This document shows positions 32,702-45,262 of a DNA stretch of 64,000 nt, piece by piece (positions within the stretch are counted from its first letter, which is position 1; each line of letters begins with the position of its first letter). Location: the NCBI GenBank assembly GCA_951799425.1, contig OX637391.1, forward strand, positions 48,145,069 to 48,209,068. Direction: 5' to 3'. The position numbers and the translations under genes were made by a program. Below the pieces are notes generated by a model, which worked only from the letters and a program-made list of their open reading frames with translations, searched no databases and was not told the origin of the DNA. This DNA comes from Ilex aquifolium (lineage: Eukaryota > Streptophyta > Magnoliopsida > Aquifoliales > Aquifoliaceae).

Positions 32702-35089
32702 TGTGTGTGTGTGTGTGTAAAACCCGAAAAATTTTGATTTTTTTATGAAAAAGTGCAAAATGGTAATTTGTCACTATAGTGCGGGTTGAAAACCGGTATT
32801 TTTCTAGACCTCGGATGACGAAACGGACCTCACTGTTAGATTCTTCTCGCGAAATCTAGTTACCCAGACAAATTTCGTCGGATTTCAAGATAGTCGGATT
32901 TTTTGCATTTTACAAGGCGGTCGGGTCTCGGGTGACCCAAAAATGAAATTTTTAATAAAATTTCGAAAGTTGGAAAATAATTTAAAGAAATTTCATATAA
33001 AATATTTTGAGCTTGAACCGGTACGAAATTTAATCGTTTTGGGGCGAAAACAGACCTGGAAATGGGAGACGTGTGGCGCGACGTGGACCAAGCGTTAAAA
33101 TGTATAAATAGGAACAAAAATCTGATTTTATAGAGAGATCTCTGCTGGGTTTATGCTGGGTTCAAGTTGGAAGAGAAAGAGAAGGAAAAAGAAAGATTTC
33201 AAGACTTCTTTCTCAGATCTACGAAGTTCCGTCGGTCGGAATTCTTCGGGCCAAGTATTAAGTTGATCTACGCGACGAGGGCTACGCAACCATACCAAAA
33301 AGGAAGGATTTCACCGAAGATTCAAAGACGGGATTTTGGGAAAAGTTTGGTTATGGACAATGTTTGGGTTCTTGGAGCTTCCTAGCATTGTTTACGCTTC
33401 AAGAGGTAGGTTTTCATCCTACTTAGGATTATTTCCAACCTATGATGATTGTATGAAATGGGTAGGTTGTTAAATTTGATTTAACAAATGCCTATTGTAT
33501 TTGAAATGTGAAATGGGTAGAATAAATTCTATCTTGACTTGAATACATAGGAATTGCTAGATTGTGATTTCTTAGAATTTTGATAATTGGGTATGTGGAA
33601 ATCACTAAATGTGATTTTTTGATTTATGTGATGATTATGGGCATTTTTATGTGATAATATGATTTGGTGCCTTGAAGGTGTTTGACTAAATGCCTATGTG
33701 AAAATTAAGTGTGTTATGGCATAGATTATTTATGACATGCTTGAGAAAAATTGTTGTTAAATGTGAATGTTGGTATATGTTTATGATATATTGGCATTGT
33801 GATGACTTTATGGAAGTTATATGCTTTGAATATAATTTGCCATGAAAATGTTGAATGTGGTTAAATTAGCCCATATGACATTCATTACATATGAGGCATT
33901 ATATTGATATTGCAATGGTTCACTATATTGCATATGCACGGAAACATCGCATTTGGTTGGTGTGTGTACATGGTTTGATCAAACACCATTCTTGGTGGAT
34001 GATACTTGGGCTCGGGAAAAGTTGGATCAAAGATTCGACTGAGTCGCATAGTTAGCATGAAAAACTTGTGTCGGGTATAGCAAGCAGGGATAGATTCTCC
34101 CTCGGGTGCAAGATCCTATTACTTGGTTCATACACTCCCCTGTGGTAAAATTCCAGAAAAGTGTATCGGTGTGCTGAACCAGTGTGCGGAACCGGCAGTG
34201 CGACACCAAAACTCCGCTACCCAACAAAGACACATGATTTTGTTTTAGAAAATAGTCATTCGATGTATAACATCCAACAATGATACATGATTTTTTTTTT
34301 ATAATAAAAACACATGACTTTTATTTCAAAATGATCATTGGATGTATTTCATCAATAGCGGATTTATTACACATTGACACTGCATTGTGTTGTGGGAACC
34401 GGTGAGGGCTCGGGTTAAAATGCATGAGTGAGTCTCATCTCATTTCATGGCATGACATGGTAGAATTCCAACATTGAATTGCATATTCTTGTTTAGGATG
34501 ATTGTTGCTTGTTAAATGTTGCATGTGAACATTTCATATGCACTTAGGTTGGGGAGTAGTCTCTGTAGGAGATACCCTATTGAGCGTGACTCACCCTATA
34601 TGGGAAAACATTTCAGGTGCAGGGTTCGCGCCGATGGAAGGCTCACAATCGGGGCCTAAATATTGAAGAAAAGCCGACTTGTGGTTTTTTATCCATTTTT
34701 GTAAAACATTTGCAAAGTTAGTTTTTGGGCATATAATGTATGTAAAAGAATTGTTATTTGAAATTGTATTAACTATGTTTGATGTATATTGGACCTCGGA
34801 TGGGTTATGTGATTAAATGTTGTTATATGAGTATGGATAAATGGACCCGGTGTGGTCAATGTTGTATATTGGACCTCGGATGGGTCATGTGATTGTATGA
34901 TTGCACATGTTGTGTTTTATGTAGAGCTTCCCGTACAAAGGAGACTCTGCCCGAATTTTGTTAAATTATGGATCCCGATAAATGGGGGATAATGGCGTGA
35001 TATCGAGTTACACGGCATCCACGGGTATTCCGCGGGTTGATGGGTGATCAACGGGTTAACAAAGGACCTCCGGTTTTTGGGGCATCACA
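32702..35089 (-). mobile_element. Solo LTR (2388 bp), probably Ty3/gypsy, reverse orientation
   Basis: Read on the minus strand it starts TGTGATGCCCC at 35089 and ends in CA repeats at 32702. The target duplication GAGAG is present at 32697-32701 and 35090-35094, inside an AG-repeat tract. It aligns with the partial LTR at 62669-64000, including the strings encoding ACCCGTTGATCA and CATATGAAATGTTCACATG. TGTGAYGCCCC starts are common in Tekay-type chromoviruses, but the lineage is not proven here. Confidence 0.75.
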
Positions 35090-35149
35090 GAGAGAGAGGG
35101 CATACACACCACCAGTAGGCCGGCTCAGTTAACTTGACATCCCAAACCT

Positions 35150-35377
35150 TCACATTCCTACACCCAACCAACCTGGGTCTACACTCATCACCCAAACACG
35201 CCCCGATCTGATTCTACTTAGCATCACATTCTTCTTCTCATCAAACCTCTTCACAAACCTCAACCATTTCCCATTTATCTCTCCACCGGTAATCCCAACA
35301 TTCTCTGCCACCTCCGCCAATCCCATGTACCCTTTTTCACTCTCTTCTGGGTAGTCCTCTATTTTTATACCTCCCAA
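35150..35377 (-). pseudogene. Unidentified coding-like fragment inside the Pack-type element
   Basis: The 75-codon minus-strand frame contains IEDYPEESEKGYMGLAEVAE and KWLRFVKRFDEK, with a composition like real protein. I do not recognise the family. It lies just downstream of the acyl-activating-enzyme fragment in the same orientation and ends close to the solo LTR, so it may be a second captured host exon. Confidence 0.35.
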
Positions 35378-35388
35378 TTAGTTGATAA

Positions 35389-35751
35389 TTAATGATTTCT
35401 GTGTTTTCGATCTTTTTTGGGTAAATAAATATTGTCGATGTTAACGGTTGTAAATTCGCATTCAAAATCCATCAGTGTTGAGAATAGCTCTGACCTGGGA
35501 ATGGCAAAATGGAGCTCGTAAATGGCGGGGATGTTGGGTGCCACAACGGAGACCACATGGCTTCTCTTGATGCCGAAAGAAACAATGGAGGAAATGAGTT
35601 GGAGGCATGGATGGTGAGTCTCCGACCACGTGTAGATGGTGGTGTTGTAGACGACAGAGGGGCACTCGCCGTAAACAGTGGCGGCTCTTTCCAGGAAGGA
35701 CAGAGGAGTGAGAGGGCTTAAATTTGGAGCTCTTGGGTTCAATTGGTTCAT
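35389..35751 (-). pseudogene. Captured N-terminal fragment of an acyl-activating enzyme (AMP-dependent synthetase/ligase)
   Basis: The minus-strand frame from the Met at 35751 contains PLTPLSFLERAATVYGECPS, TYTWSETHHPC and VSVVAPNIPAIYELHFAIP. This matches the N-terminus of plant acyl-activating enzymes, which adenylate a carboxylic acid and pass it to CoA. Only the first ~90 of more than 500 residues are present; similarity stops after HFAIP, where a frameshift follows, and the AMP-binding signature is absent. The frame can be read upstream to 35853, but this part lies in the transposon repeat. It is a non-functional captured piece; an intact parent gene should exist elsewhere in the genome. 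Confidence 0.75.
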
Positions 35752-36044
35752 ACTCTGTTTCTGTGTCTGTGTATGGAGTTTTGGAGTATGAAGAGGAGAG
35801 AGGAAATGGAGGAAGAATTGGCGCCTAACAATAAATAAATGTTGATATGTCAAAAATGCTCTCCACCAGTTAACATGTGCAAGTCACGTGTGAGGTTTCA
35901 TCCCCATTTAATGCCTGAATTTAACAGAAGGTGTTGATTAAAATGATTTAAATATTTCAGAGGGTAAATTAAAAAAATAAAAAGTTGAGGGGATAATTTA
36001 AAATAACGACTAAAGTTTAGGGGCATTTATGTAGTTTACCCTTA

Positions 36045-36800
36045 TAATAATCTTCCCCACTTTACTTCCAAGTTGAAATGTTGTCTACAAGATCTGGCAT
36101 TGCCTTGAAATCCTCTCCGTTTGAATCATCCTACTACATTCCCTCAAATTTCTTTATTTTGTCTGTGATAGCAATAGTTCAACCCTTCCTCAGTTATTCC
36201 TAGACCTTGAAAATTTAGTAGAAATAAGTAGAGTGGGGTTGGACAAGACTGGTTGAGCTTGACTCTCATTGTCACATAACAAATTGGATAGCAATACAAT
36301 ACCAAAAAAAATATTTTACCACATTATCAATAGTTACTATATTTAATAGTCAATTTATGTCTTATGATCGATCATGAATTATTTCAATCAATTGTAACTT
36401 CTTATTTATGAGTTGTCACTTGACTTTTAAAAGTTTTACTTTTCATGATCGATCATAATATTTTTCGATCGTGCTTTTTAGAGTTGTAACTTATACCCTA
36501 AAAAAATTATAACTTGACTTTAAATTTTGTAATTTCCAGTACAACATCTATTTCGTTGTGGTAGTCTTCCCCCAACAAATTCTTTTTTTTTTTTTTTTTT
36601 GTTGCACTAAAACAATTTTTAGGTATAAAAAAATTAATTTTTAGTCGACTTTGAGTTTAAATTAAGGTGAGACCCACTCATCATTTTGAGTAAACTTTCA
36701 TGACTTCGTATTCTATTCCGTAAAGAGAATAACATAGTATATTCACTTACTCAAATTGATTAAGAGGTGAATAAGAAAATAGGCTCTAAAGTAACCCTCT
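36045..36800. other. Unassigned AT-rich DNA
   Basis: ATGATCGATCAT-type palindromes occur near 36367 and 36447. No gene is seen. Confidence 0.4.
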
Positions 36801-37500
36801 TGGAATGTAAAAATAGAGGTTGGCAATGTAGGATATAACACCAATCCCACATTGATTGGTCAAGAAAGATTTGATAAGCATATATACCCCAAGCTTGCTT
36901 TATGAGTTGAGCCCTAAGGGCATTGCAATATTGTGGATTGGGGAGGATCTATATGAGATTGGATTTGTCCACACACGCACTGCCACCACCTGCCTCACTC
37001 GGGCCGGGCTTGGTTATGGGTCAAATCCAACCTTATTTTTTTGAAAAAAAATCATTAAATGGGTCATTAAATTCTTAACTGTTTTTAATTTCTTGCCCAT
37101 TGGAATTTAAATTTTGCACGAAAAATTTGAATTCAAAGTGTGCACCAGTTGAAATTCGAATTGGTGTATGTTTATTAACAAACACCTTCTGGCTTGCTTC
37201 AATTCTCATTGTGGTTGTCCGGAACAGACCCAATTTTGTCTATATAAAACCAGATTCATTCTGGATTAATTTCTTATGAAATTACTCATTAAGGTAGTTA
37301 TTACATTCACCATTTTCGTGATTAAGAGCCATCATTTCTGAGAATACAAAACACACTCTGGTTCACTAAGAAAATAGATTGGAGTGAAACTTCTGTTTGC
37401 GTGAAGATCATTGTATCTTGGGAAGTAGATGTCGAGATTTTCATTAGGACCAGTGTGGGGCGAAATCTGTCTTAAAGATAGAGTATCCAACACTAGATGT
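36801..37500 (+). repeat. Possible copia-like LTR fragment
   Basis: TGTAGGATATAACACCAATC with CCCACATTGATTGG near the start, a TATA-like CTATATAAAACC (about 37240) and GAAATCTGTCTTAAAGATAG near the end resemble plant Ty1/copia LTRs. The ends and target duplication were not established. Confidence 0.35.
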
Positions 37501-38019
37501 TGGTACATTTTAATATTATATATAATTTATTATGTATAATTCGTTGTACTAGTGTGTAATATTATATATAATTCATTGTGCTAATGTATAATGTATATAC
37601 ACGAATCTTTATATTCAATGTATTGTATATATACATGCTACATAAATGTACATAAATATTATCTACTACATGAATCATATTTATTAGATACATGTATAAG
37701 TTAGGTACATGTATATTATGTATGCATGAATGAGTTGTATACATGAACTCTAAGAGGTTCTAAGAGCTTATAAATAAGACTTCTAAGTTGAACATTTAAA
37801 CACTTATGTGACATCATACAACACATTATAACAGTTCATAATATACTACACACACTTGAGAGTTTAAGCCAAAGAATGGTGTTTTTATGGTGAAGCTTTG
37901 GACTTAACCACTTATGCAGAGTTGGTTAGAGTTATACGACGGAGCTATCGGACTGTTGTATCCTGGAGGGGACAAGTCATATGAAAAGGTCTACTACATC
38001 AAATTTTGGGCTTTGCCAT
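37501..38019. other. AT-rich DNA with TATATA/TACATG runs
   Basis: The stretch is rich in TATATAC and ACATGTA words. No gene is seen. Its last five bases GCCAT are the left target duplication of element B. Confidence 0.5.
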
Positions 38020-39655
38020 TGATTAGCACAAAATAGTGTATATTCTTGTGTGCTAATCATCTCACTTCATTTGCTTTTGCAGTTTAAATGATGTGAATTG
38101 TGTTAGTTGAAGTATTACCGATGCTATTTGATGTTTGCAGTTGCAAGGCCCTAAATAAGGCTTCTTAAGGCTTTCCCAAATGCATTGGGATGTTTGGGGG
38201 CGAAGGAAAGGATAAAGTAAAGCTCAGAAGTTGGAAAAAATCAGAAAGAAACAGAGAAACCGTACCGGTATGCAGTACCGGTACTGTACCGTACCGGTAC
38301 GCAGAAGCTACTAGTGTTCGCAGTACCGGTACGCAGTACCGGTACTGTCTGCTGAGTTTGCCCCGAATCTCTGCATTTCAAGATCAGCTGCTCTGAGGGT
38401 CCCACCATCAGTTCTCCCTGACACGCCCACAATAATATTCACCACTTTTACACTTTTGATTGGATGTTGGAGGCTTGGGTGATGAATGAAGAGAGAGAAT
38501 AGAGGATCAGCTGGGTGTGCAGACAAGCTCTGCACTCCCCTGACAAGCCATCCCTGTTGCACCCTACTGATGGGGGTCACTTCAGGGAGCTACAGGACCG
38601 CTCCAGGCACGTTGGTGGGGAGGCCAAGCTCTCCAATGTTCAACATATTCCATAGTATTGAAGAGGATATAGAGAGAGAAGCTCCAGGCATAGAAGAAGA
38701 TGAATAGTAGTTTTAGAGAGAGAAAGTTGTGATTTTTGCATTTCTTCTACTACGTTGTCTTGTAATCAAGGGGATAAATCTTTAGAATTTCATTGGATGT
38801 CATTAATGCTATTTACCTTCATGTTCCTGGCTAGTTAATGCTCTTCTAAAGTTTCTACCATTAATGCTTCAAGTCTTTCATTGTCTTAGTTGTAAAAAAA
38901 TGGGTTTGAAATGCTTTCACTCTTAGCTTGTGTTTTATTGCATTTAGTGATCCTAGAACTTCATATTTTTGCAATGTATTCTCTTTACATTGTCACTTTT
39001 ATTTCAAGTATGAGTAGCTAAATCCTTTAGTTGGCAAGACCAAGGGGAATCTCCCTTTGGGTATACCATTTCAACTCCTTCTCCTCCCTCCCTTTAGAGT
39101 CCAATGGTTCGGTTTGACTAGATTGAAGGTGGATGATTCGGTGAGTCTTTGATAATCCGTAGGCCTAGTCACGGTTTATGCTTAGATACTCACCGACATC
39201 ATCCTCGGCTTTCTATGAATCAATCGTTCATTCATGCTCAATCGGAGGAGTGATTTGAGTTGAGATGGTATACCTATCGGAGTGACCTCTTGGAATTGCC
39301 AACACTTGCTTTCTCATTTCATTTTCACCAAAACACATTTCACCAAACAACTTTCCACCACAAGAATTTTTACACTTTCTTTTCCCAAAATCACTTTCAA
39401 ATTGGTTTACTTCCTTCCCCGTGGAAACGACCTTGGAATACCACCAAGTAAAACAAGACCCACGAAAGTCTCCTTGCGATTGGGGAGCATTTTTGTGCAT
39501 TCATATATCACATTTCCACCAACCTATTTCCTTTCCCCTTGCCCTTTCTTTTGACACTATCCCAAGGGAGAGTGACACTCCCTTTCTTTCATACACTTTG
39601 GCTTCTAAGGGATAGTATTTAAGGGGTTAGGAATAACAACTTTTTTGCTCAATCA
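38020..39655 (+). repeat. 5' LTR of element B
   Basis: It starts TGATTAGCACA and ends TTGCTCAATCA. TGATTAGCACA (38020-38030) and TGTGCTAATCA (38049-38059) form an 11-bp perfect inverted repeat at its very start. A palindrome module lies at 38252-38356. Confidence 0.95.
38252..38356 (+). repeat. GTACCGGTAC module in 5' LTR of element B
   Basis: Four perfect GTACCGGTAC copies and one GTACCGGTAT are arranged around the spacer AGAAGCTACTAGTGTTCG. The right flank is TGTCTGCTGA. Confidence 0.9.
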
Positions 39656-39658
39656 TTT

Positions 39659-39676
39659 TGGCGCCGTTGCCGGGGA
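39659..39676 (+). promoter_or_regulatory. Primer-binding site of element B (tRNA-Asp)
   Basis: TGGCGCCGTTGCCGGGGA is a perfect 18-base complement of the plant tRNA-Asp 3' end, three bases after the LTR. Confidence 0.95.
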
Positions 39677-42600
39677 AGGCAAGTGTCAAACCAAGGAGGT
39701 GATTTCCGAACAACGGAGGTAAGTCCCGTGATCTTCATCACGGGCTGAGGTACGTTGTCTCGTGTACATATTCTTGTTTGTGTATAATTTCATTTGTATA
39801 TATCTTGTTGCATGTGGGAAAGGGACGACTATCACCGATTAGTTAGACAAACCTTAGGCCCCAACATGAACATTGACCAAGACCCACCCGAGGATGCGGG
39901 TGACAATTTTGAAAATGTGGATGTCAACCCAAACATGCAAGGGGGTGGAAACGTTGATAATGTAGGTGCAAATCCAAATGCTCAAAGGGGTGGGGGATTA
40001 CCCGAACCTAGGATGCCTAACCCACGAATGCAATATCCCCCTCCCGATGCTTTTGATAATATGGATGCTAACCCGAATATGCAAAGGGGTGGGGGATTGC
40101 AACCACCTAGGATACCCAACCCACGAGTGCAATTTCCCCCACCTAGGAATGAAGGGAACATCCAACTTGACCCTCCGGCAAGGACAATGCGGGAGTTCCT
40201 TCAACCAACCCGTAGCACCACACCATCATGCATCCTTCTTCTCGTCTAAGCTCATCTCTTTGTAATCAAACCATGGATGTTGCAACTACTCCCTAAATTT
40301 CACGGGGTTGAGAATGAAAACCCGTATAATCATATAAGGTCTTATGAGGAAATGGTTGCAACCTTTATCCCAAATTACAACATGGAAGAGATAGCGAGAA
40401 TGAAATTGTTCCCTTTTTCCTTGGATGGTAAAGCAAGAATTTGGCTTGATTCCATGGGGCCTCGGACCATGTTATCTTGGGACCATATAGTTTCATTTTT
40501 TTTTAAAAAAAAATTTCCGGTTCATAGAACCACTTCTTTGAAAAAGGAAATTCAAATTTTTTCTGAAAAACCCAATGAGCAATTCTATCAATGTTGGGAT
40601 CGCTACAAAGACTTGATTCAATCCATACCACATCATGGTTTTAAATCGTGGCAATTGGTGAGTTTCTTCTACGAAGGAATCACACCAAACCATAGACAAT
40701 TCATTGACATGATGTGCAATGGTGAGTTCTTGAACAAAGACCCTGATGAGGCCCTCGACTACTTTGGTACCTTGGCTGAAAATGCACAATCTTGGGATGT
40801 TAGGGATCCAAATGATGTACCTAGGACATTGCCAGTTAGTAGTCAATCACAAAGGGGAGGGATATGTGACTTGAAAGACCGGGAGGATCTACTTTCACAA
40901 ATTTCCAAATTGTCTAGGAAAGTAGATAGCCTTGAGGTGGAAAGGAGACGAGAGGTGTCTCATGTGTCAAGAACCGAGGAGGCTTGTTCTATTTGTGGTG
41001 GTGTCGAGCATTCCACATCGGAGTGTCCGAGCATTCCGGCACTTAAAGAAGCATACCATGAACAAGTCAATGCCTTCAACCAACCAAGGCAATCATTTCC
41101 TTCAAATTCCAACACTTACAATTCGGGGTATCGTGATCACCCTAATTTTAGTTGGAGGAATGAGAACCCCATCCCCTATGGTTCAAACACATACACATCT
41201 CCTACACCTCCAAAGCAAGGTCAGTACCAATCTCAATATCAAGGCCAAGGGCAAGCTTCTAGCTCCCAATACCCACGGTCCAATCCGCAAGGGTACCAAT
41301 CCAATCCTCTCCCACAAAATTTCTCTCAAAGTCCAAATCCACAAAATTTCTCCCAACAAGGCCCATCTAGTTCTTCCAGCTACCAACCACCTCATAAAAG
41401 GAGTTTAGAAGACGTGGTCCACGCCTTCATTCAAAGCCAAACCACCTTCAATAAAGACATTTCGGCTCAACTCACAAAGATCACCAATCACATAGGCTTG
41501 TCTCAACAAGAGAAGGGGAAATTCCCCTCTCAACTCCAACAAAATCCCAAGGGCCAAAATGTGATTGAATTAGTTGAGCCCACCCAAGAGAGTTGTGAGC
41601 ACCTCAAGGCGGTCACCACTCTTCGTAGTGGCAAACAAATAGAAAAGACCATAGTGCCAAAGGTTCCACCCAAGGCACCATTGCCAATAGAAGAGTCCAT
41701 CGAGGGTGAGTCCATTGAGGGTGAGGCCAAGGAACGTGTGGCCGAAAAAGGTGAAATGAGTAAAGACAAAGAAAATGAGCAAATTGAAAATGAACATGTG
41801 ATTGATGATAGCTTGTGTATTCCTCCTATGCCTGCCCCTTTCCCCCATCGTTTGAAGTCACCTGTCAAGGTGGCTAATTATTCTGATATTTTAGACATGT
41901 TTAAGCAGGTAAAAATCAATATCCCGCTCCTCGATGCCATCAAGCAAATACCGTCATGTACCAAAATTTTGAAAGATCTATGCACGGTAAAGAGGAGGCT
42001 AAATGTCCGGAATAAGGCATTCTTGACAGAACAAGTGAGCTCCATTTTGAGGACCAACACTCCTCCCAAATTCAAAGATCCCGGTTGTCCAACAATTGCC
42101 ATCACTATAGGAAATTGCCGAGTTGAACAAGCATTGCTTGATCTGGGAGCAAGTGTCAATCTCCTTCCCTACTCCGTGTATCAACAACTCAAGCTTGAGG
42201 AGTTGAAACCTACTTCAATTACACTTCAACTCGCGGATCATAGCATCCGCACACCAAGGGGAGTAGTGGAAGATGTGTTGGTTCAAGTTGATAAGTTTTA
42301 TTTTCCAGTCGATTTTATTGTATTGGACACTCATCCTGTTGCTAATCTTAGTTCCCAAATCCCCGTGATACTTGGGCGACCTTTCCTTGCTACATCTAAT
42401 GCAGTGATAAATTGCAGGAATGGTCTGATGAAATTGGCGTTCGGGAACATGACACTGGAACTTAATGCCTTCAATTTGGCAAAGCAACCAGGGGATGACG
42501 AGGAGGCAAATGAGATCAATAGAATTTACACTTTGATTGAGGAGCACTTGGAGTTAGAATGGATGTTGAAACTCAAGGAGGAAGAATTGGTTGAATTGGA

Positions 42601-45262
42601 GAAGTTGGATGATAAAAAAAAGGTTGAAGAGTTGAAGGAGATGGAAAGGTGGATCCCCACATTTGAAGAGCTACCTAAACAAGAGAAGAAAATTTTCCCT
42701 TCGAATGAGAAAAATCCAAAATTGGAATTGAAGCCATTGCCCGCACATTTGAAATATGCTTATATTGGCAATGAGGAGACTTTCCCGGTAGTCATTAGCT
42801 CTACCCTAACCATGGAACAAGAAGAAAAGCTTTTGGGGGTATTGAGAAAGCATAAGGGAGCGATCAGGTGGACTATTGCAGATATCAAGGGAATAAGCCC
42901 TATAATTTGCACCCATCGCATCTATCTTGAGGAAGATGCTAAAACCTCCCGACAACCTCAAAGGAGATTGAATCCGAACATGAAAGAGGTAGTGAAGGAT
43001 GAGGTGTTAAAGCTACTGGATGTGGGCATTATCTTTCCAATTGCGGATAGCAAATGGGTAAGCCCCACACAAGTCATCCCAAAGAAATCCGGAGTCACAG
43101 TGATTGAAAATGAGGAAAATGAACTCATACCTACAAGAGTCATTACCGGATGGAGAGTTTGCATCGACTACCGGAAGCTTAATGCTTGCACACAGAAAGA
43201 TCATTTCCCAATGCCGTTTCTTGATCAAGTTTTGGAAAGGGTAGCAGGGCACCTATTCTATTGTTTCCTAGATGGGTACTCTGGCTACAACCAAATTGAG
43301 ATCGCATTGGAGGACCAAGAGAAGACTACCTTCACCTGCCCATATGGTACCTTTGCCTATCGTTGTATGTCATTCGGATTATGCAATGCCCCGGGGACCT
43401 TTCAACGGTGCATGATGGAGATTTTTAGCGATATGGTGGAGAAAATTTTGGAGGTCTTCATGGACGATTTTTCCGTGTTTGGTGATTCCTTTGATGGATG
43501 CTTAGAGAACTTGGAGAGAGTATTGGAAAGGTGTGAAGAAAAGGATCTTGTGCTTAATTGGGAAAAGTGTCACTTTATGGTGACGGAAGGAATCGTGTTG
43601 GGCCACATACTATCGGCAAGGGGCATTGAATTTGACAAATCCAAGGTGGAGGCCATCTCCAACCTTCCCACGCCGACAACCATCAAGGGAATCCTGTCAT
43701 TTTTGGGCCATGCAGGTTTTTATCGCCGATTCATTCAGAATTTTAGCGCATTGGCTCGACCCCTGACCAATTTACTGTCTAAGGAGATTCCCTTTGAGTG
43801 GTCGGATGAGTGTGAGGCATCGTTTAAAAAACTAAAAAGCATGCTTGTCACGCCTCCTATCATGCGACCACCCAATTGGGATCTACCTTTCGAGCTCATG
43901 TGCGACGCGAGTGACTACGCGGTTGGCGCAGTGCTTGGTCAGAGAAAGGACAATCGACCGCATGTTATACACTACGCTAGCAAAACACTTAATGAGGCTC
44001 AAATGAATTACACTACCACTGAGAAAGAATTGCTAGCCGTTGTGTTTGCTCTAGATAAATTTCGTTCATATATCATTGGTGCGCCTATTGTTGTCTTTAC
44101 TGACCATTCTGCCTTGAAGTACTTGTTATCTAAGCAGGATGCGAAACCAAGACTCATTAGGTGGATCCTCCTCCTACAAGAATTTGACTTGACAATTAAA
44201 GACAAGAAATGAGTTGAGAATGTTGTGGCGGATCACTTATCCCGACTGGTGGTGCAGGAGACTAATGAGCATATTCCTATTCCTGACTTTTTTCCTGATG
44301 AACATTTACTCTCAATCCATTCAGTTTGTCCTTGGTATGCTGACATTTGTAATTACCTTGCAACAGGACAAATACCGCCACAATGGAGCCCGGAGGATAA
44401 AAGACGATTCATGGCAGACGTGAAGTATTTTTACTTCGACAATCCGTATTTGTTCAAATATTGCCCAGACCAGGTCATGAGGAAATGCGTGCCCGAAAAT
44501 GAACAGCGGAACGTCCTTGCATTCTGCCATTCCCAAGCTTGTGGCGGACAATTCTCGGCAAAGAAAACTTCGGCCAAAATTTTTCAATCAGGTTTCTATT
44601 GGTTCTCTCTTATTAAAGAATGTGTTTCATATTGTAAGGCATGCGACAGATGCCAACGATTGGGTAGTGTGACCCGCAGAAATATGATGCCCCTTTCCCC
44701 CGTCCTTGTCATAGAAATATTTGACTGTTGGGGCATCGATTTCATGGGTCCATTCCCCATGTCTTTTGGTTATCTATACATTCTTCTGGCAGTGGACTAG
44801 GTGTCCAAGTGGGTAGAGGCTATCCCAACCAAGACTAATGACCACCGGGTCGTAGTCAAGTTCCTCAAAGAGAACATTTTTTTGAGGTTTGGGATGCCTC
44901 GTGCGATGATCAGTGATGGTGGATCCCACTTCTGTAATAGGCCATTTGCATCATTAATGTTTAAATATGGCGTTACACACAAAGTATCCACTGCATACCA
45001 CCCACAAACCAAAGACCAAGTTGAATTAGCCAATAGGGAGATTAAGAATATCTTGGAACAAACGGTTAACCCAAACAAGAAGGATTGGTCAGTCAGATTG
45101 ACCGATGCCTTATGGGCGTACCGTACTGCCTATAAGACTATTTTGGGCATGTCTCCCTACAGGCTGGTTTATGGAAAAGCTTGCCATTTGTCGGTTGAAA
45201 TGGAGCACAAGGCCTACTGGGCCATAAAGACCTTGAATTTTAACTTGAGAATGGCCGGTGAG

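Larger units (their letters stand above)
32359..36044. mobile_element. Pack-type DNA transposon with ~240-bp inverted repeats and captured gene fragments
   Basis: The left repeat (32359-32598) and the reverse complement of the right repeat (35808-36044) start TAAGGGTAAAT/AAACTACATAAATG and stay alignable to GGYGCCAATT. Between them lies a fragment of an acyl-activating-enzyme gene that begins right beside the right repeat, a second unidentified coding-like fragment, and a later solo LTR. No transposase is present. The layout is that of a Pack-MULE, though the target duplication was not clear. Confidence 0.65.

Noticed and set aside
32702..32718. TG microsatellite as an independent feature
   Set aside because: It coincides with the end of the solo LTR, whose GAGAG duplication lies just outside; repeat expansion at the LTR end is enough to explain it.
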